From Mycoplasmatota bacterium (lineage in GTDB: Bacteria; Bacillota_I; Bacilli_A; Izemoplasmatales; Hujiaoplasmataceae): a stretch of DNA of 34,750 nt. Below, piece by piece: positions 18,014 to 26,219 of this stretch (position 1 is the stretch's first letter; every line of letters starts with the position of its first letter). The translations under genes and the position numbers were made by a program. The stretch is from assembly GCA_027859085.1 (NCBI GenBank), contig JAQIBJ010000003.1:1-34750 (forward strand), given 5' to 3'. The notes under the pieces are model-generated. The model made no database searches. It saw only the letters and a list, made by a program, of their open reading frames with translations, and was not told the origin of the DNA.

Positions 18014-18631
18014 ATGCACTCAATATATGAGAAAAGTGAATGTGAATTCATTGAAAAAAAGTCAAGATTCATTGGTCTTTTATATCATGTAAAAGATATC
18101 AAATCAATCGAATCCAAACTTGAAGAAACTAAAACTTTATATCCAGGTGCCAATCACTATGTATATGCTTATATACTTGATGATCACACCCAAAAAGCCA
18201 GTGATGATGGTGAACCTCAACGCACTGCAGGTTATCCTGTGCTTGATGTCTTAAACAAGAATCATTTAAGTGATGTTCTTGCGATTGTCATCCGTTATTT
18301 TGGTGGAATTAAACTTGGTGCTGGAGGATTAATTAGAGCATATTCAACCACAATTGCCAACACCATAAAAAAAGCCACTTTCATTAAGAAAGTGACAAGT
18401 TATTATTGTTCTTTAGAAACGACATATGATCATCTTGGTGATATTGAAAAAATAGTTCGTAATCAAACCAAGCTTGAAAACGTTGATTATGGTCAAACGA
18501 TAAAATTTTATTTCTATTTATACAATGATCAATTCGAAAAAGTTAAAGACACTTTATTTCATTATAATGGTTATGAAGATAAATTATCTATCATAGAAAA
18601 AAAACTTGTTTATGCTAAAGTACCTGATTAA
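18014..18631 (+). CDS. yigZ: YigZ/IMPACT family protein
   Basis: 205 residues, the normal family length. KKSRFIG (15-21), the DDGEPQRTAGYP loop near residue 65 and IRYFGGIKLGAGGLIRAYS near 95-110 are the family signatures. The second half is the usual DUF1949-like ferredoxin fold. The family is widespread in bacteria and related to eukaryotic IMPACT, which acts in translational stress control. The bacterial role is not settled. It is divergent from cca, and its last 17 nt overlap the end of the convergent DUF1146 gene, with no terminator between. Confidence 0.9.
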   Translation: MHSIYEKSECEFIEKKSRFIGLLYHVKDIKSIESKLEETKTLYPGANHYVYAYILDDHTQKASDDGEPQRTAGYPVLDVLNKNHLSDVLAIVIRYFGGIKLGAGGLIRAYSTTIANTIKKATFIKKVTSYYCSLETTYDHLGDIEKIVRNQTKLENVDYGQTIKFYFYLYNDQFEKVKDTLFHYNGYEDKLSIIEKKLVYAKVPD

Positions 18632-18845
18632 GATGTTCAAACAAAGAAATAATCGCATCTACGAATAGATGACCTAAAATTATGGCTATAACCATGAATA
18701 AAAATCTAATATTATCAGTTGAGTTCTTTTTAAATATTTTACTTAATTCAACTGATTGTAAAGCTTTAAAGATATACATTGTCGCAACAAAAAACAAAAT
18801 AATTCTTGCGATTAAAAATGCATTTTGATCAATCAATACTAACAT
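18615..18845 (-). CDS. DUF1146 (YwzB-like) small membrane protein
   Basis: 76 residues from the ATG at 18845, chosen because GGAGTGA lies 4 nt before it; an upstream ATG pair at 18866 has no such site. There are two membrane segments (about 8-27 and 46-66), joined by a loop with the LSKIFKKN-x5-IRFLF pattern typical of DUF1146. Function is unknown in the family, which in other Bacillota often lies near ATP synthase or murA genes. The ATG overlaps the end of the decayed NusG_II gene, so the two were probably one transcript. Confidence 0.75.
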   Translation of the reverse strand: MLVLIDQNAFLIARIILFFVATMYIFKALQSVELSKIFKKNSTDNIRFLFMVIAIILGHLFVDAIISLFEHLNQVL

Positions 18846-18849
18846 ATAA

Positions 18850-19353
18850 TCACTCCAAGACATCATCTAAATAGAATTCATTTGAACTTTGGGAAGTAAT
18901 GACTTTAACAACAACCTAATTTGGCAAACAAACAATTGGTTTCAAACTAGAGTTCGTTGGTGGTTCATACTGACACAAGTCTTTTGGGCTTTCTTGATAT
19001 AATACTCAAATCTTACCATTTTCGACTTGTAGTTTAATACCAACAATTTGATTGTTTCTAGCATATTCGTCATCTTGATATAGATCTGTCATATTCGTTG
19101 TGGTTTCACCAGGAACGTAAAATATACCTTCATTTGCTCTATCCACGATGACATCATCTTGATATTTAGTATCATATATCACATATTCTTCTGGGTTATT
19201 TAAATTTATTTTTAAAATTGGTTCCCCTGCATAAGTCACTTGTCCATATGCTTCACCGGTGCTATTAATATTTTCAATTAAATTAAGCACACCAGTACTT
19301 AATATGGCAATAAGGAGAATCACAATTACTAATACAATATCTCGCTTTTTGAT
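18850..19353 (-). pseudogene. Broken NusG domain II (EetA-like) membrane protein gene
   Basis: Read through in one frame from 19353, the product starts with KKRDIVLVIVIL (membrane segment), continues through a NusG_II-like beta domain with GEAYGQVTYAG, and ends with PIVCLPN and VVVKVI, the normal C-terminal motif of the family. The frame has three defects. The codon 4 nt after GGTGA is ATC, not ATG; TGA interrupts it after VENGKI (19006-19008); and TAG interrupts it after CLPN (18918-18916). The later TGA at 18850 looks like the ancestral stop. A GTG at 19323 could give a 105-residue stub but has no ribosome site. The family accompanies ApbE and Gx-transporter proteins in flavin-linked electron transfer loci. 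Three lesions argue for decay, not recoding. Confidence 0.78.
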
Positions 19354-19373
19354 GATATCACCTACTCATATAT

Positions 19374-19383
19374 ATTATATAAT
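19374..19383. promoter_or_regulatory. Overlapping divergent -10 boxes of the NusG_II remnant and apbE
   Basis: The palindrome ATTATATAAT contains TATAAT on both strands. On the minus strand it is followed 11 nt later by GGTGA of the broken gene. On the plus strand apbE begins 39 nt later behind AAAGGAG. No clear -35 box is seen on either side. Confidence 0.5.
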
Positions 19384-19422
19384 ATTTTCTGATTTAAATA
19401 AAGATTTTATAAAGGAGTTAAC

Positions 19423-20697
19423 ATGAAAAGAATAATCATTTTCTTTCTAATTGGACTGATATCACTTGGTCAATTAGGTTTAATGGATAAAAATATAATG
19501 ATTGACGTCAATAACGATCTTCTTTTTGCAAATCCAAATGAACAATATTGTGAAACAACAAGAGTTGAAGGTGTTTTTAAATGTTCAAAAACCATTTTTG
19601 CTTTTGATACATCAAACACTGTCACTGTATATATGGATGAATTTGACAATTATGTTCTAGAAGATCTATTTAACAATATAGAAACACAGATTATTGAATA
19701 CGATAAACTATTTGATTCTTACGAGTCATTTGATGGGATAAACAACGTTTATACCATTAATGAAACTGACGGACCCGTTGTGATCGATCAAAAATTATTT
19801 GATGCCATTCAATACGCGTTAATTCATCAAGACATTAATCCGGAAAATGATGATTTATTATTCAATATTGTTTTAGAACCTATTTTAGCCATTTGGCATG
19901 ACGCCAGGTATTCATCAGAGTGTAGTGAAGGTCTGCTTTATGACACTTGTCCTATTCCCAGCGCGGAAACTTTAAATCAAAATTTTAATACAAATCCAGA
20001 TGATGTTATTATGGATGAAGATAATTTAAGCATTGACTTTTCAAAACCAAATATGGGAATTGATTTAGGTGGGTTTGCTAAAGGTTATATCTCAATGATC
20101 ATTCAAGGATACTTAAATCAATTTGACATTAGTTATATTTTAAATTTAGGTGCATCCAATGTTTTAGTCGGTGGCGAAAACATTTCAAATCCAAATGCTA
20201 CGACATTTGGCATTGGTTTAACAGAACCAGATTTTAATAGCCTTAATACTTCTGCTTATGGTGCCGCTATTATTAATTCTTCATATTCAGTAGTCACAAG
20301 TGGTTCTTACCAACGCTATATTAAAAACTTAGATGACCCTGATGACGATACAATATACCATCATATCATTGATCCACGAACGAAATATCCTGGTGGGGAA
20401 GCTTTATCGGTTTCAATCATCACAACCAATACTGCTTTATCAGATATATTATCAACAGCGATCTTTTTAATGGATTATGAAGAAGCCTTGGATTATGTCA
20501 ATAACACTGAAGATTTAGAAGCGATTTGGTATTTTAATGAGACTGATATTAGAATGTCCGAAAACGCTGATGATTTCATTACTCTTTTTGATTACGAAGA
20601 AGAAAGTGAAACGAATATTTACTATTTGATTGGAAGCGGAATCTTTATCGCCGCAGCAATTGGTGTTGGGGTTTTCCTTTACGTAAGAAAAAAATAA
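19423..20697 (+). CDS. apbE: FAD:protein FMN transferase ApbE (FmnB-like), membrane-anchored
   Basis: 424 residues. A signal peptide or anchor covers about residues 3-22. FAD/Mg-site motifs are DLGGFAKGY (214-222), VTSGSYQRY (291-299), HHIIDPRTKYPGG (313-325) and ALSDILSTAIFLM (338-350, with the metal-binding Asp). The enzyme transfers FMN from FAD to Thr/Ser of exported proteins. A C-terminal membrane helix (about 402-421) ends in RKK; typical ApbE proteins are instead lipoproteins or soluble, and no lipobox is present. AAAGGAG precedes the ATG. Neighbours encode NusG_II and Gx-transporter proteins, as in extracellular electron transfer loci. No FMN-binding acceptor protein is encoded in the window. 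Confidence 0.93.
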   Translation: MKRIIIFFLIGLISLGQLGLMDKNIMIDVNNDLLFANPNEQYCETTRVEGVFKCSKTIFAFDTSNTVTVYMDEFDNYVLEDLFNNIETQIIEYDKLFDSYESFDGINNVYTINETDGPVVIDQKLFDAIQYALIHQDINPENDDLLFNIVLEPILAIWHDARYSSECSEGLLYDTCPIPSAETLNQNFNTNPDDVIMDEDNLSIDFSKPNMGIDLGGFAKGYISMIIQGYLNQFDISYILNLGASNVLVGGENISNPNATTFGIGLTEPDFNSLNTSAYGAAIINSSYSVVTSGSYQRYIKNLDDPDDDTIYHHIIDPRTKYPGGEALSVSIITTNTALSDILSTAIFLMDYEEALDYVNNTEDLEAIWYFNETDIRMSENADDFITLFDYEEESETNIYYLIGSGIFIAAAIGVGVFLYVRKK

Positions 20698-20715
20698 TAA
20701 TCTATTTTATAAAAC

Positions 20716-20749
20716 AAATACCTTTGAAAAATTCAAAGGTATTTTTATT
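20716..20749. terminator. Bidirectional terminator between apbE and the Gx transporter
   Basis: AAATACCTTTGAA and TTCAAAGGTATTT form a 13-bp perfect stem with an AAA loop, followed by T-rich sequence on the plus strand and A/T-rich sequence on the other. The flanking genes converge here. Confidence 0.85.
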
Positions 20750-21248
20750 ATGCAAAATAAACAAATTTATCTTCTAAACTTAATATTACTTTTTTCGCTA
20801 AGAATGCTGTTAATAACCCTGTTGGGACACTTAACATTACTAGATATGGCAATAAAATAGCCAGCGCAGGATCTGCTAGAGTCATGGCAGCTAGTACTTG
20901 CCCTACCATGTGCATGGTTGAACCAAGCACAGAAATTCCATATATAGAAAAATTAAATTTTTTTATTAATATCATCGAAACAATTGCAAACATTCCACCC
21001 GCTAAAGAGATCCAAAATGAATTAGAGAACAATCCACTATATATTAAACCAACGATTAATAATCTCGCGAGCACAACCGTAAAAGCATCTTTATCGCTGA
21101 ATGTCATTAATATAATTAATGTAATCACATTTGCTAGTCCCAATTTAACACCAGGAATAAATATCACCGATATCAAAGATTCGACAATACTTAAAACAAC
21201 TGCAAGTGCAATCATTACTGCTAGAAAAACTAATTTCCTTGTCTTCAA
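20748..21248 (-). CDS. Gx transporter family (Hpre_diP_synt_I, EetB-like) membrane protein
   Basis: 166 residues with about five membrane helices. The stretch FIPGVKLGLANVITLIIL (about 30-47) is the signature of the family once called heptaprenyl diphosphate synthase component I. The start is TTG at 21248, preceded by AGAGGG. The family co-occurs with NusG_II proteins and ApbE and, as I recall, includes EetB of flavin-based extracellular electron transfer. Its transport or redox role is not established. The gene lies 9 nt after the HAAS-protein gene, so it is probably transcribed with padR and degV rather than with apbE. Confidence 0.85.
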   Translation of the reverse strand: MKTRKLVFLAVMIALAVVLSIVESLISVIFIPGVKLGLANVITLIILMTFSDKDAFTVVLARLLIVGLIYSGLFSNSFWISLAGGMFAIVSMILIKKFNFSIYGISVLGSTMHMVGQVLAAMTLADPALAILLPYLVMLSVPTGLLTAFLAKKVILSLEDKFVYFA

Positions 21249-21257
21249 AACAACCCT

Positions 21258-21674
21258 CTATTTCTTGATAAGTAAATATCTATAAATCATTGTGATCGGC
21301 CAGAATAATAACCCAATACACACAATCACAAACCATAGTATTTTATCAAAAAATTCGTAGAATGTAAAGTTAATGAAGATTGTTAAACCAACAATAATAA
21401 TATAACCCCAAATAGAATAAAAAACCTGTGACTTTCTTTTTTTAATGATTGATGCTCTTCTTTGTTTATCCGGAAATGCACTTAAAACATCGTCTGTATC
21501 TCCAAACTCATTGATTGACTGTTTAATTGCTTCATCTCTAGGTGTGCCTTGTTCAACTAAATCATCAACTTTTTCTTCTAACGACGTTGTTAATAATTTA
21601 ATCAACTCTTTCTTATCTTTATCACTAAAGTAGTCTTTTAATAATTTACTGATGAATGATTTAATTTTATTCAT
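21258..21674 (-). CDS. HAAS/DUF1700-like membrane protein partnered with PadR
   Basis: 138 residues. The N-terminal half is a soluble helical domain with EEKVDDLVEQGTPRDEAI and a helix ending DVLSAFP, the pattern of HAAS or permease-prefix domains. Two membrane helices follow (about 88-106 and 110-130). Such proteins are usually encoded directly after a PadR regulator and are thought to relay envelope signals. Here its ATG overlaps the end of padR by 8 nt. Specific function is unknown. Confidence 0.7.
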   Translation of the reverse strand: MNKIKSFISKLLKDYFSDKDKKELIKLLTTSLEEKVDDLVEQGTPRDEAIKQSINEFGDTDDVLSAFPDKQRRASIIKKRKSQVFYSIWGYIIIVGLTIFINFTFYEFFDKILWFVIVCIGLLFWPITMIYRYLLIKK

Positions 21675-22002
21675 TTATAGGAACTCCTAACATAGTATGC
21701 ATAATCTCTTTTAACACTTTCCATTCTTTAATCATTTCTAATAGATATGCTTTACCCAATGAAGTGATTTGGTAATATCGTCTTTTTCTCCCGTGACTTT
21801 TCTCACCTAAATATGAAGAAATTAACTCTTTCGTTTCAAGTCTTTGTAACACTGAATAAAGAGTAGCTTCTTTAATATTAAATAAATTATTTGATTTTGT
21901 TTTTATCACATTGACCAATTCATACCCATACATATCTTTTTCTGTCAAAAGATTCAATATAATTGTATCAATATGTCCGCGGATGACATCAGAACTAATC
22001 AT
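21667..22002 (-). CDS. PadR family transcriptional regulator
   Basis: 111 residues, a typical short PadR. The winged helix-turn-helix shows LLTEKDMYGYEL (about 18-29), ATLYSVLQRLE (46-56) and GRKRRYYQIT with LGKAYL in the wing. PadR proteins are dimeric repressors, often of membrane-protein or efflux genes beside them. It is the partner of the downstream HAAS protein and possibly controls its own operon. It begins 6 nt after the degV stop. No strong ribosome site is seen, which suggests coupling. Confidence 0.92.
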   Translation of the reverse strand: MISSDVIRGHIDTIILNLLTEKDMYGYELVNVIKTKSNNLFNIKEATLYSVLQRLETKELISSYLGEKSHGRKRRYYQITSLGKAYLLEMIKEWKVLKEIMHTMLGVPINE

Positions 22003-22008
22003 AAATTT

Positions 22009-22866
22009 CTACTTTCTGGTTTTTATATATCCTATTGTTATTGCTTTTGGTCCTGAATGAGCACCAACAGCAGGTGTTAATAGATAATCTTTTATTTCTT
22101 TATATTCAGGTCTGGCTTCTAAAACAGCACTTCTAATATATGCAGCTGTTTCAGGATTGTTTGCGTGAATGATAAATGGTTTTACTTCAAAATCTTTCGT
22201 CTCATCAAGGAACTTTTCAATCACACGATTTACTGCTTTTTTAAATGTTCTTATTTTTTCTATACTCACAACTTTACCATCATCACTAATTTCAAGCAAT
22301 GGTTTAATTTTTAAAACATTTGCCATCAATGCTTGCGCATTTGATAAACGACCATTTTTGACTAGGTACCTTAAATCACTGACCGCAAAATAGATTTTAT
22401 TGTTATCGCGAATATAAACCATGTCTTCTAAAATTTCTTCAAGTGTTTTTCCGGCTTCATATCCTTCATGAGCTGTGAAAATCAATTTACATTCAATATA
22501 CCCTACAGATTTAGAATCAAAAACATGAATATCAACACCATCGATCATTCTAGACGCTAACATGGCGTTATCATAGATACCACTCATGTTTTTAGAAATA
22601 GTCACAAAAATAATAGTGTCACATCCATCTTTTTTTAACCCCTCATAAAACTCTAAAATCTTCCCAGTAGAGGGCATTGAAGTTCTTGGAAATAAACTAG
22701 GGTTTTCTTCTAATTTATCATAGAACTTATCCGCAGTTAATTCTTCATAATCAACATATTCTTTATCGCCTAAGAGTATTGTTGATCGAACCACTTTTAC
22801 ATCAATTCCGTGATCAATATAATCTATTGCTGAATTGGTACATACCATCAAACCTAATTTTTTCAT
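22009..22866 (-). CDS. DegV family fatty-acid-binding protein (FakB-like)
   Basis: 285 residues, full length. Family features are the N-terminal strand with CTNSAID, RTSMPSTGKILEFYE, FVTISKNMSGIYDNA, FAVSDLRYLVKNGRLS and a C-terminal PAVGAHSGPKAITIGYI. DegV proteins bind one fatty acid and present it to the kinase FakA for entry into phospholipid synthesis. FakA is not in the window. AAGGGGGA precedes the ATG. It heads the padR-HAAS-Gx transporter run. A second paralog is at 27310. Confidence 0.92.
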   Translation of the reverse strand: MKKLGLMVCTNSAIDYIDHGIDVKVVRSTILLGDKEYVDYEELTADKFYDKLEENPSLFPRTSMPSTGKILEFYEGLKKDGCDTIIFVTISKNMSGIYDNAMLASRMIDGVDIHVFDSKSVGYIECKLIFTAHEGYEAGKTLEEILEDMVYIRDNNKIYFAVSDLRYLVKNGRLSNAQALMANVLKIKPLLEISDDGKVVSIEKIRTFKKAVNRVIEKFLDETKDFEVKPFIIHANNPETAAYIRSAVLEARPEYKEIKDYLLTPAVGAHSGPKAITIGYIKTRK

Positions 22867-22921
22867 AAATCCCCCTTGTTTTAAACATTATATATTAATT
22901 TAAAAAATATTTAAATCACTT

Positions 22922-24445
22922 TCAAAAAATATGTGATTTGTTTTTTAATGTTTTTTCTAACTCAGCTTTCACTTCAGCTCTTGTTGTCTTCATTTGATAG
23001 AGATTGATATCTGCTAATGATAACAATTTTTCAAACGTTTCTTCATCTTTCTTCATAGCAATTCCATAAGAAAAACCTATGTTTTTTAATGGTTCTTCAT
23101 CATAAGCTTCTTTTTCTACTTGTTCTACAAGCTTATTAATTTCCGGTTTGGTTTTATTTTTCATAATCAACAAAAACTCATCGCCACCTAACCTTATTGT
23201 AATAATACCTTGATTGTTTTCAACAATTTTCTTTAGGATATCTGCAAAAGCAATGAGTAAATTATCACCCTCATGATGGCCCAAATAGTCATTCATTAGT
23301 TTTAAACCATCTAAATCAAATATAACTATTGTGTAATCATCCATATTTACATAATTATTCCTGATTTTTTCTAAGAAATTTCGATTATATATATCTGTCA
23401 TTAAATCATGATTCATCACATAATCCATGTCATGAATATATTTTTGAACTTTGGTTTCATCATAAAATAAGATTAAATGTCCAGAGAATTTTAAAAATGG
23501 CATATTAATATCTTTTTTCTGCATATGTATATAATATTTTGATTCATCATAAGCGTCTTCAATGTTTTCAGGATCAACATAAACAATCGCCGTATTTTTT
23601 ACTAAATCCATAAATTCATCAAGTGGAATGCCTTCATTTAATTCAATTTTAAATCTATTTAATAATGATTTAGATGCATCAACAGCCTTCCCTTTATGAT
23701 TCACAACCAAATACATTTCACGAAGGTTACTCAAAATAAACTGATGATTGTCAAATTTTAAAATAAGTCTAACATCTCTAATATAAATTACAAAATAAAT
23801 AACTGACGTCAATAAAACAAAAACAACGTAAGTCGGGTCAAGTATAAATGAATAAACAAACACATGAATAATATTCGCGGAAATTCCGATTACAATACTA
23901 AATAGGAAAATAAAAAATGGGATATAATCTTTATCTGTTTTCATTTGGCTATAGAGTTTTATTGCAATGATGACAATAGAAAATAGCAACAATGCATATG
24001 AAAACATAATATGTATATAGTAAAAAATGCCGATTGGAGCTTCTCTAAACATAGACTCAGTTATATTTTCTGAAAATCCGATCCGCAAAAATAATTGATG
24101 ACTTGAATTGGTTAAAACCACAATCACTTCTACGATAATGAAAACGACTAAAGTCCATAGGAGAATTTTAGGAAGACGTTTGTCCATGTAATTAAATAGC
24201 GCTAAGAATACCAATAATGTTGCGGTTAAAACAACCGGATACATAAGCATTAACATATAATATAAAATGACTGGGTTTACAACAACATATCTTAAACCAA
24301 CCATTAATGACCAAATAAATAGAGTGACACTTAGATATTTAAAATATGTATATTTTTTACTCGTTGAAAAAATATCAAGTCTAACGATTGGTAGAAATGA
24401 TATAACTGCAACTGTAATATAAATCACCCATAAATAAATATTCAC
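22922..24445 (-). CDS. Membrane diguanylate cyclase (7TM-type sensor, PAS-like, GGDEF)
   Basis: 507 residues from a GTG start behind GGAGGTG. About seven membrane helices fill residues 1-225, resembling the histidine-kinase-type 7TM sensor. A PAS-like segment (about 235-335) follows. In the GGDEF domain FDLDGLKLMND (376-386) and RLGGDEF (418-424) are intact, so it should make c-di-GMP from two GTP. The usual RxxD inhibitory site just before GGDEF is not present. The ligand is unknown. It is the opposite activity to the EAL protein at the window start. It appears monocistronic, with TGATAAAAT as a probable -10 near 24480. Confidence 0.93.
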   Translation of the reverse strand: MNIYLWVIYITVAVISFLPIVRLDIFSTSKKYTYFKYLSVTLFIWSLMVGLRYVVVNPVILYYMLMLMYPVVLTATLLVFLALFNYMDKRLPKILLWTLVVFIIVEVIVVLTNSSHQLFLRIGFSENITESMFREAPIGIFYYIHIMFSYALLLFSIVIIAIKLYSQMKTDKDYIPFFIFLFSIVIGISANIIHVFVYSFILDPTYVVFVLLTSVIYFVIYIRDVRLILKFDNHQFILSNLREMYLVVNHKGKAVDASKSLLNRFKIELNEGIPLDEFMDLVKNTAIVYVDPENIEDAYDESKYYIHMQKKDINMPFLKFSGHLILFYDETKVQKYIHDMDYVMNHDLMTDIYNRNFLEKIRNNYVNMDDYTIVIFDLDGLKLMNDYLGHHEGDNLLIAFADILKKIVENNQGIITIRLGGDEFLLIMKNKTKPEINKLVEQVEKEAYDEEPLKNIGFSYGIAMKKDEETFEKLLSLADINLYQMKTTRAEVKAELEKTLKNKSHIF

Positions 24446-24551
24446 AGAACACCTCCATTGTAATGCCGTATTACTATTTTATCATACTTTTCAAAATTTT
24501 TCGCTTTTTAAAAATCTACACAACTTTTATCAATATTATTTACACTTAGAC

Positions 24552-24580
24552 TAAACAAAATATTGAAGATATGATAAAAT
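24552..24580 (+). promoter_or_regulatory. Promoter of the repeat-containing membrane protein gene
   Basis: TAAACA (24552-24557), a 17-nt spacer and TAAAAT (24575-24580) with an upstream TGA giving an extended -10. It diverges from the diguanylate cyclase gene. Confidence 0.5.
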
Positions 24581-24615
24581 AATAACCATAAAATGAATTT
24601 AAGGATGTGATATTT

Positions 24616-25182
24616 ATGAAAAGAAGAATTGTTATAACGATGCCAATGATTTCAGCATTTCTATTATTAGTAAGTGGTTTTATATTTGATAATTGGCAAT
24701 TAGGATTTAGTTTCTTATTATTGATTCCTTTATCAACGATATTATTAAGTGATAATATCGGAAAAAGGATTAATCAAAACATGCCTCTCATTGCAATTAT
24801 ATTATTCTTATGGTTGGCATTTGGATTAGACTTAGCGCATCCAGGCTGGGTTGTCTTTTTTCTAATTCCCTTATCTGATATGATTTATCAAGGTCATATT
24901 AATACTAGAAAGTTAGTCAGTGTAATCATTACCATCATCTATGTCGCAATTGGGATTTTATACACTAGAAGCTTTTTTCCAGAGTCTTTAAGAATATTCG
25001 GTGAAAGTTTTTGGCACCCTGGTTGGTTAATATTCCTTTTAATCCCAATTATTAATAGTTTATTCTTTCCAAACAAAACAAGTTTTATCTACTTTAAAAA
25101 GTCTGATTGGAAAAATAAATTTAACACTTATATGCATAGTGATAATGACGATGAAACCGAAGATTATTATGAACAAAAATAA
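24616..25182 (+). CDS. Multi-spanning membrane protein with three HPGW/LLIPL-type repeats
   Basis: 188 residues. AAGGATGTGAT lies before the ATG at 24616, chosen over a GTG three codons earlier. About six short membrane helices are present. A unit of the form W-x-(L/V)-x-F-x-LLIPL recurs three times: NWQLGFSFLLLIPLS, HPGWVVFFLIPLS and HPGWLIFLLIPII. HPGW-type hairpins are known to me as the C-terminal membrane part of some XRE or HAAS proteins; here they stand alone without a DNA-binding domain. The tail is acidic and Tyr-rich. Function is unknown. Confidence 0.75.
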   Translation: MKRRIVITMPMISAFLLLVSGFIFDNWQLGFSFLLLIPLSTILLSDNIGKRINQNMPLIAIILFLWLAFGLDLAHPGWVVFFLIPLSDMIYQGHINTRKLVSVIITIIYVAIGILYTRSFFPESLRIFGESFWHPGWLIFLLIPIINSLFFPNKTSFIYFKKSDWKNKFNTYMHSDNDDETEDYYEQK

Positions 25183-25207
25183 AAGAGCAGATTTTTTCTG
25201 CTCTTTT
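25181..25207. terminator. Bidirectional terminator
   Basis: AAAAGAGCAGA (25181-25191) and TCTGCTCTTTT (25197-25207) form an 11-bp stem with a T5 loop, between the convergent membrane protein gene and the DUF523 gene. Confidence 0.85.
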
Positions 25208-25208
25208 C

Positions 25209-25628
25209 TTATGTATCTAATTGAATTATTTGAATATGATTGTCTATTAAGTATTTTGTTGTTACACCCTGGTCTTTAATCAACTTACCTGTAAAGCTAC
25301 CATCGTAAATTGTTGAATAACCACAAGAGGGTGAGCCATCTTTTAATATAACTTTATTACAATCATTCTCTTTTAATTTTGATAAACTCAAATGTTTTCC
25401 TAAATTAAAAGCTTCAGTTACATCTTCGTTCTTTTGGTTTGAAATGCGCCCATTAAATTGAATTTCGCAAGGAATTCTAGGTGTTTTTAATCCGCCCATT
25501 ACTTCAGGACAAATAAGCACCAATTCTTTTCCCGCAATAAAACGAATAACATCTAAACTTAAGTTATGTTTTCCGTTATATTTACATCCAATGCCTAATA
25601 AACAGGCACTAACGCCAATCTTTTCCAT
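25209..25628 (-). CDS. DUF523 protein, TudS-like thiouracil desulfurase family
   Basis: 139 residues. VSACLLGIGCKYNG (about 6-19), CPEVMGGL (40-47), PRIPCE (50-55) and KDGSPSCGYS (96-105) carry the conserved Cys, Pro and Gly of DUF523. Members studied as TudS use an Fe-S cluster held by three of these Cys to remove sulfur from thiouracil; whether this protein does so is untested. It is the last gene of rpsP-khpA-DUF523, and its ATG overlaps the khpA stop as TAATG. Confidence 0.88.
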   Translation of the reverse strand: MEKIGVSACLLGIGCKYNGKHNLSLDVIRFIAGKELVLICPEVMGGLKTPRIPCEIQFNGRISNQKNEDVTEAFNLGKHLSLSKLKENDCNKVILKDGSPSCGYSTIYDGSFTGKLIKDQGVTTKYLIDNHIQIIQLDT

Positions 25629-25879
25629 TATTCAAAAGAATCTATATCAATCTTAACTCTTTTTCCAATTCTTGAAGCAGCAGCATAAGAAATTGTACGA
25701 ATTGCATTTGCAATACGGCCACCTTTTCCAATGACTCTACCTAGGTCTTCTTTATTAACTAGTATTTGAATTGTGATTGATTCTTCATCTTCAGAGAACT
25801 TTTTAACCAAAAGGTCTTCAGGATGGATCACTAATGGCATAACTAAATCAAAAACTAGTTTTTCAAAATCTATCGCCAT
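25628..25879 (-). CDS. khpA: KH domain RNA-binding protein KhpA (YlqC)
   Basis: 83 residues, normal length. One KH domain with the GxxG loop IGKGGRIANAIRTI (about 54-67). The family binds RNA with KhpB and affects cell division and small-RNA function in Gram-positives. It follows rpsP by 11 nt, as in most Bacillota. The usual next genes rimM and trmD are not here; DUF523 takes their place. Confidence 0.94.
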   Translation of the reverse strand: MAIDFEKLVFDLVMPLVIHPEDLLVKKFSEDEESITIQILVNKEDLGRVIGKGGRIANAIRTISYAAASRIGKRVKIDIDSFE

Positions 25880-25890
25880 TATAATACCTT

Positions 25891-26160
25891 CTACTTAGTT
25901 TTCTTTTCTGTTAAAAACTCGTTCATAATGCCAGCTTTAGCAAACAAACTTTTAACAGTATCAGTTGGTTGAGCACCTAAATGTAACCATTTTTTTGCCA
26001 AGTCATTGTCTATCTTAACAGATGCTGGTTTAGTTGTTGGATCATATGTCCCAACGATTTCTAAATATCTACCATCACGTTTTTTTCTTGATTCTGCAGC
26101 TACAACTCTGTAGAACGGTCTTTTTTTAGTACCGAATCTTTGTAATCTTAATTTTACCAT
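25891..26160 (-). CDS. rpsP: 30S ribosomal protein S16
   Basis: 89 residues. The start [21 protein letters not shown] and [14 protein letters not shown] are diagnostic of bS16, and the C-terminal part has the usual [16 protein letters not shown] helix. Ribosome site AGGAGG lies 8 nt before the ATG. It is first in its operon, driven by the promoter at 26191-26219. Confidence 0.97.
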   Translation of the reverse strand: MVKLRLQRFGTKKRPFYRVVAAESRKKRDGRYLEIVGTYDPTTKPASVKIDNDLAKKWLHLGAQPTDTVKSLFAKAGIMNEFLTEKKTK

Positions 26161-26190
26161 TATAATACCTCCTAATTTATTTTCGTATAA

Positions 26191-26219
26191 ATTTTATCAT
26201 AAAAAAAAGAACCTGTCAA
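26191..26219 (-). promoter_or_regulatory. rpsP promoter with its -35 box inside the ylbG terminator
   Basis: On the minus strand TTGACA (26219-26214), a 17-nt spacer containing the T-tract, and TAAAAT (26196-26191) with TGA before it. The -35 box is the 3' arm of the preceding terminator hairpin. Confidence 0.82.

Noticed and set aside
18850-19353. UGA read as Trp, which would extend the NusG_II protein
   Set aside because: A TAG also interrupts the frame and the start codon is missing. nfnB ends properly at TGA and conserved Trp codons elsewhere are TGG.
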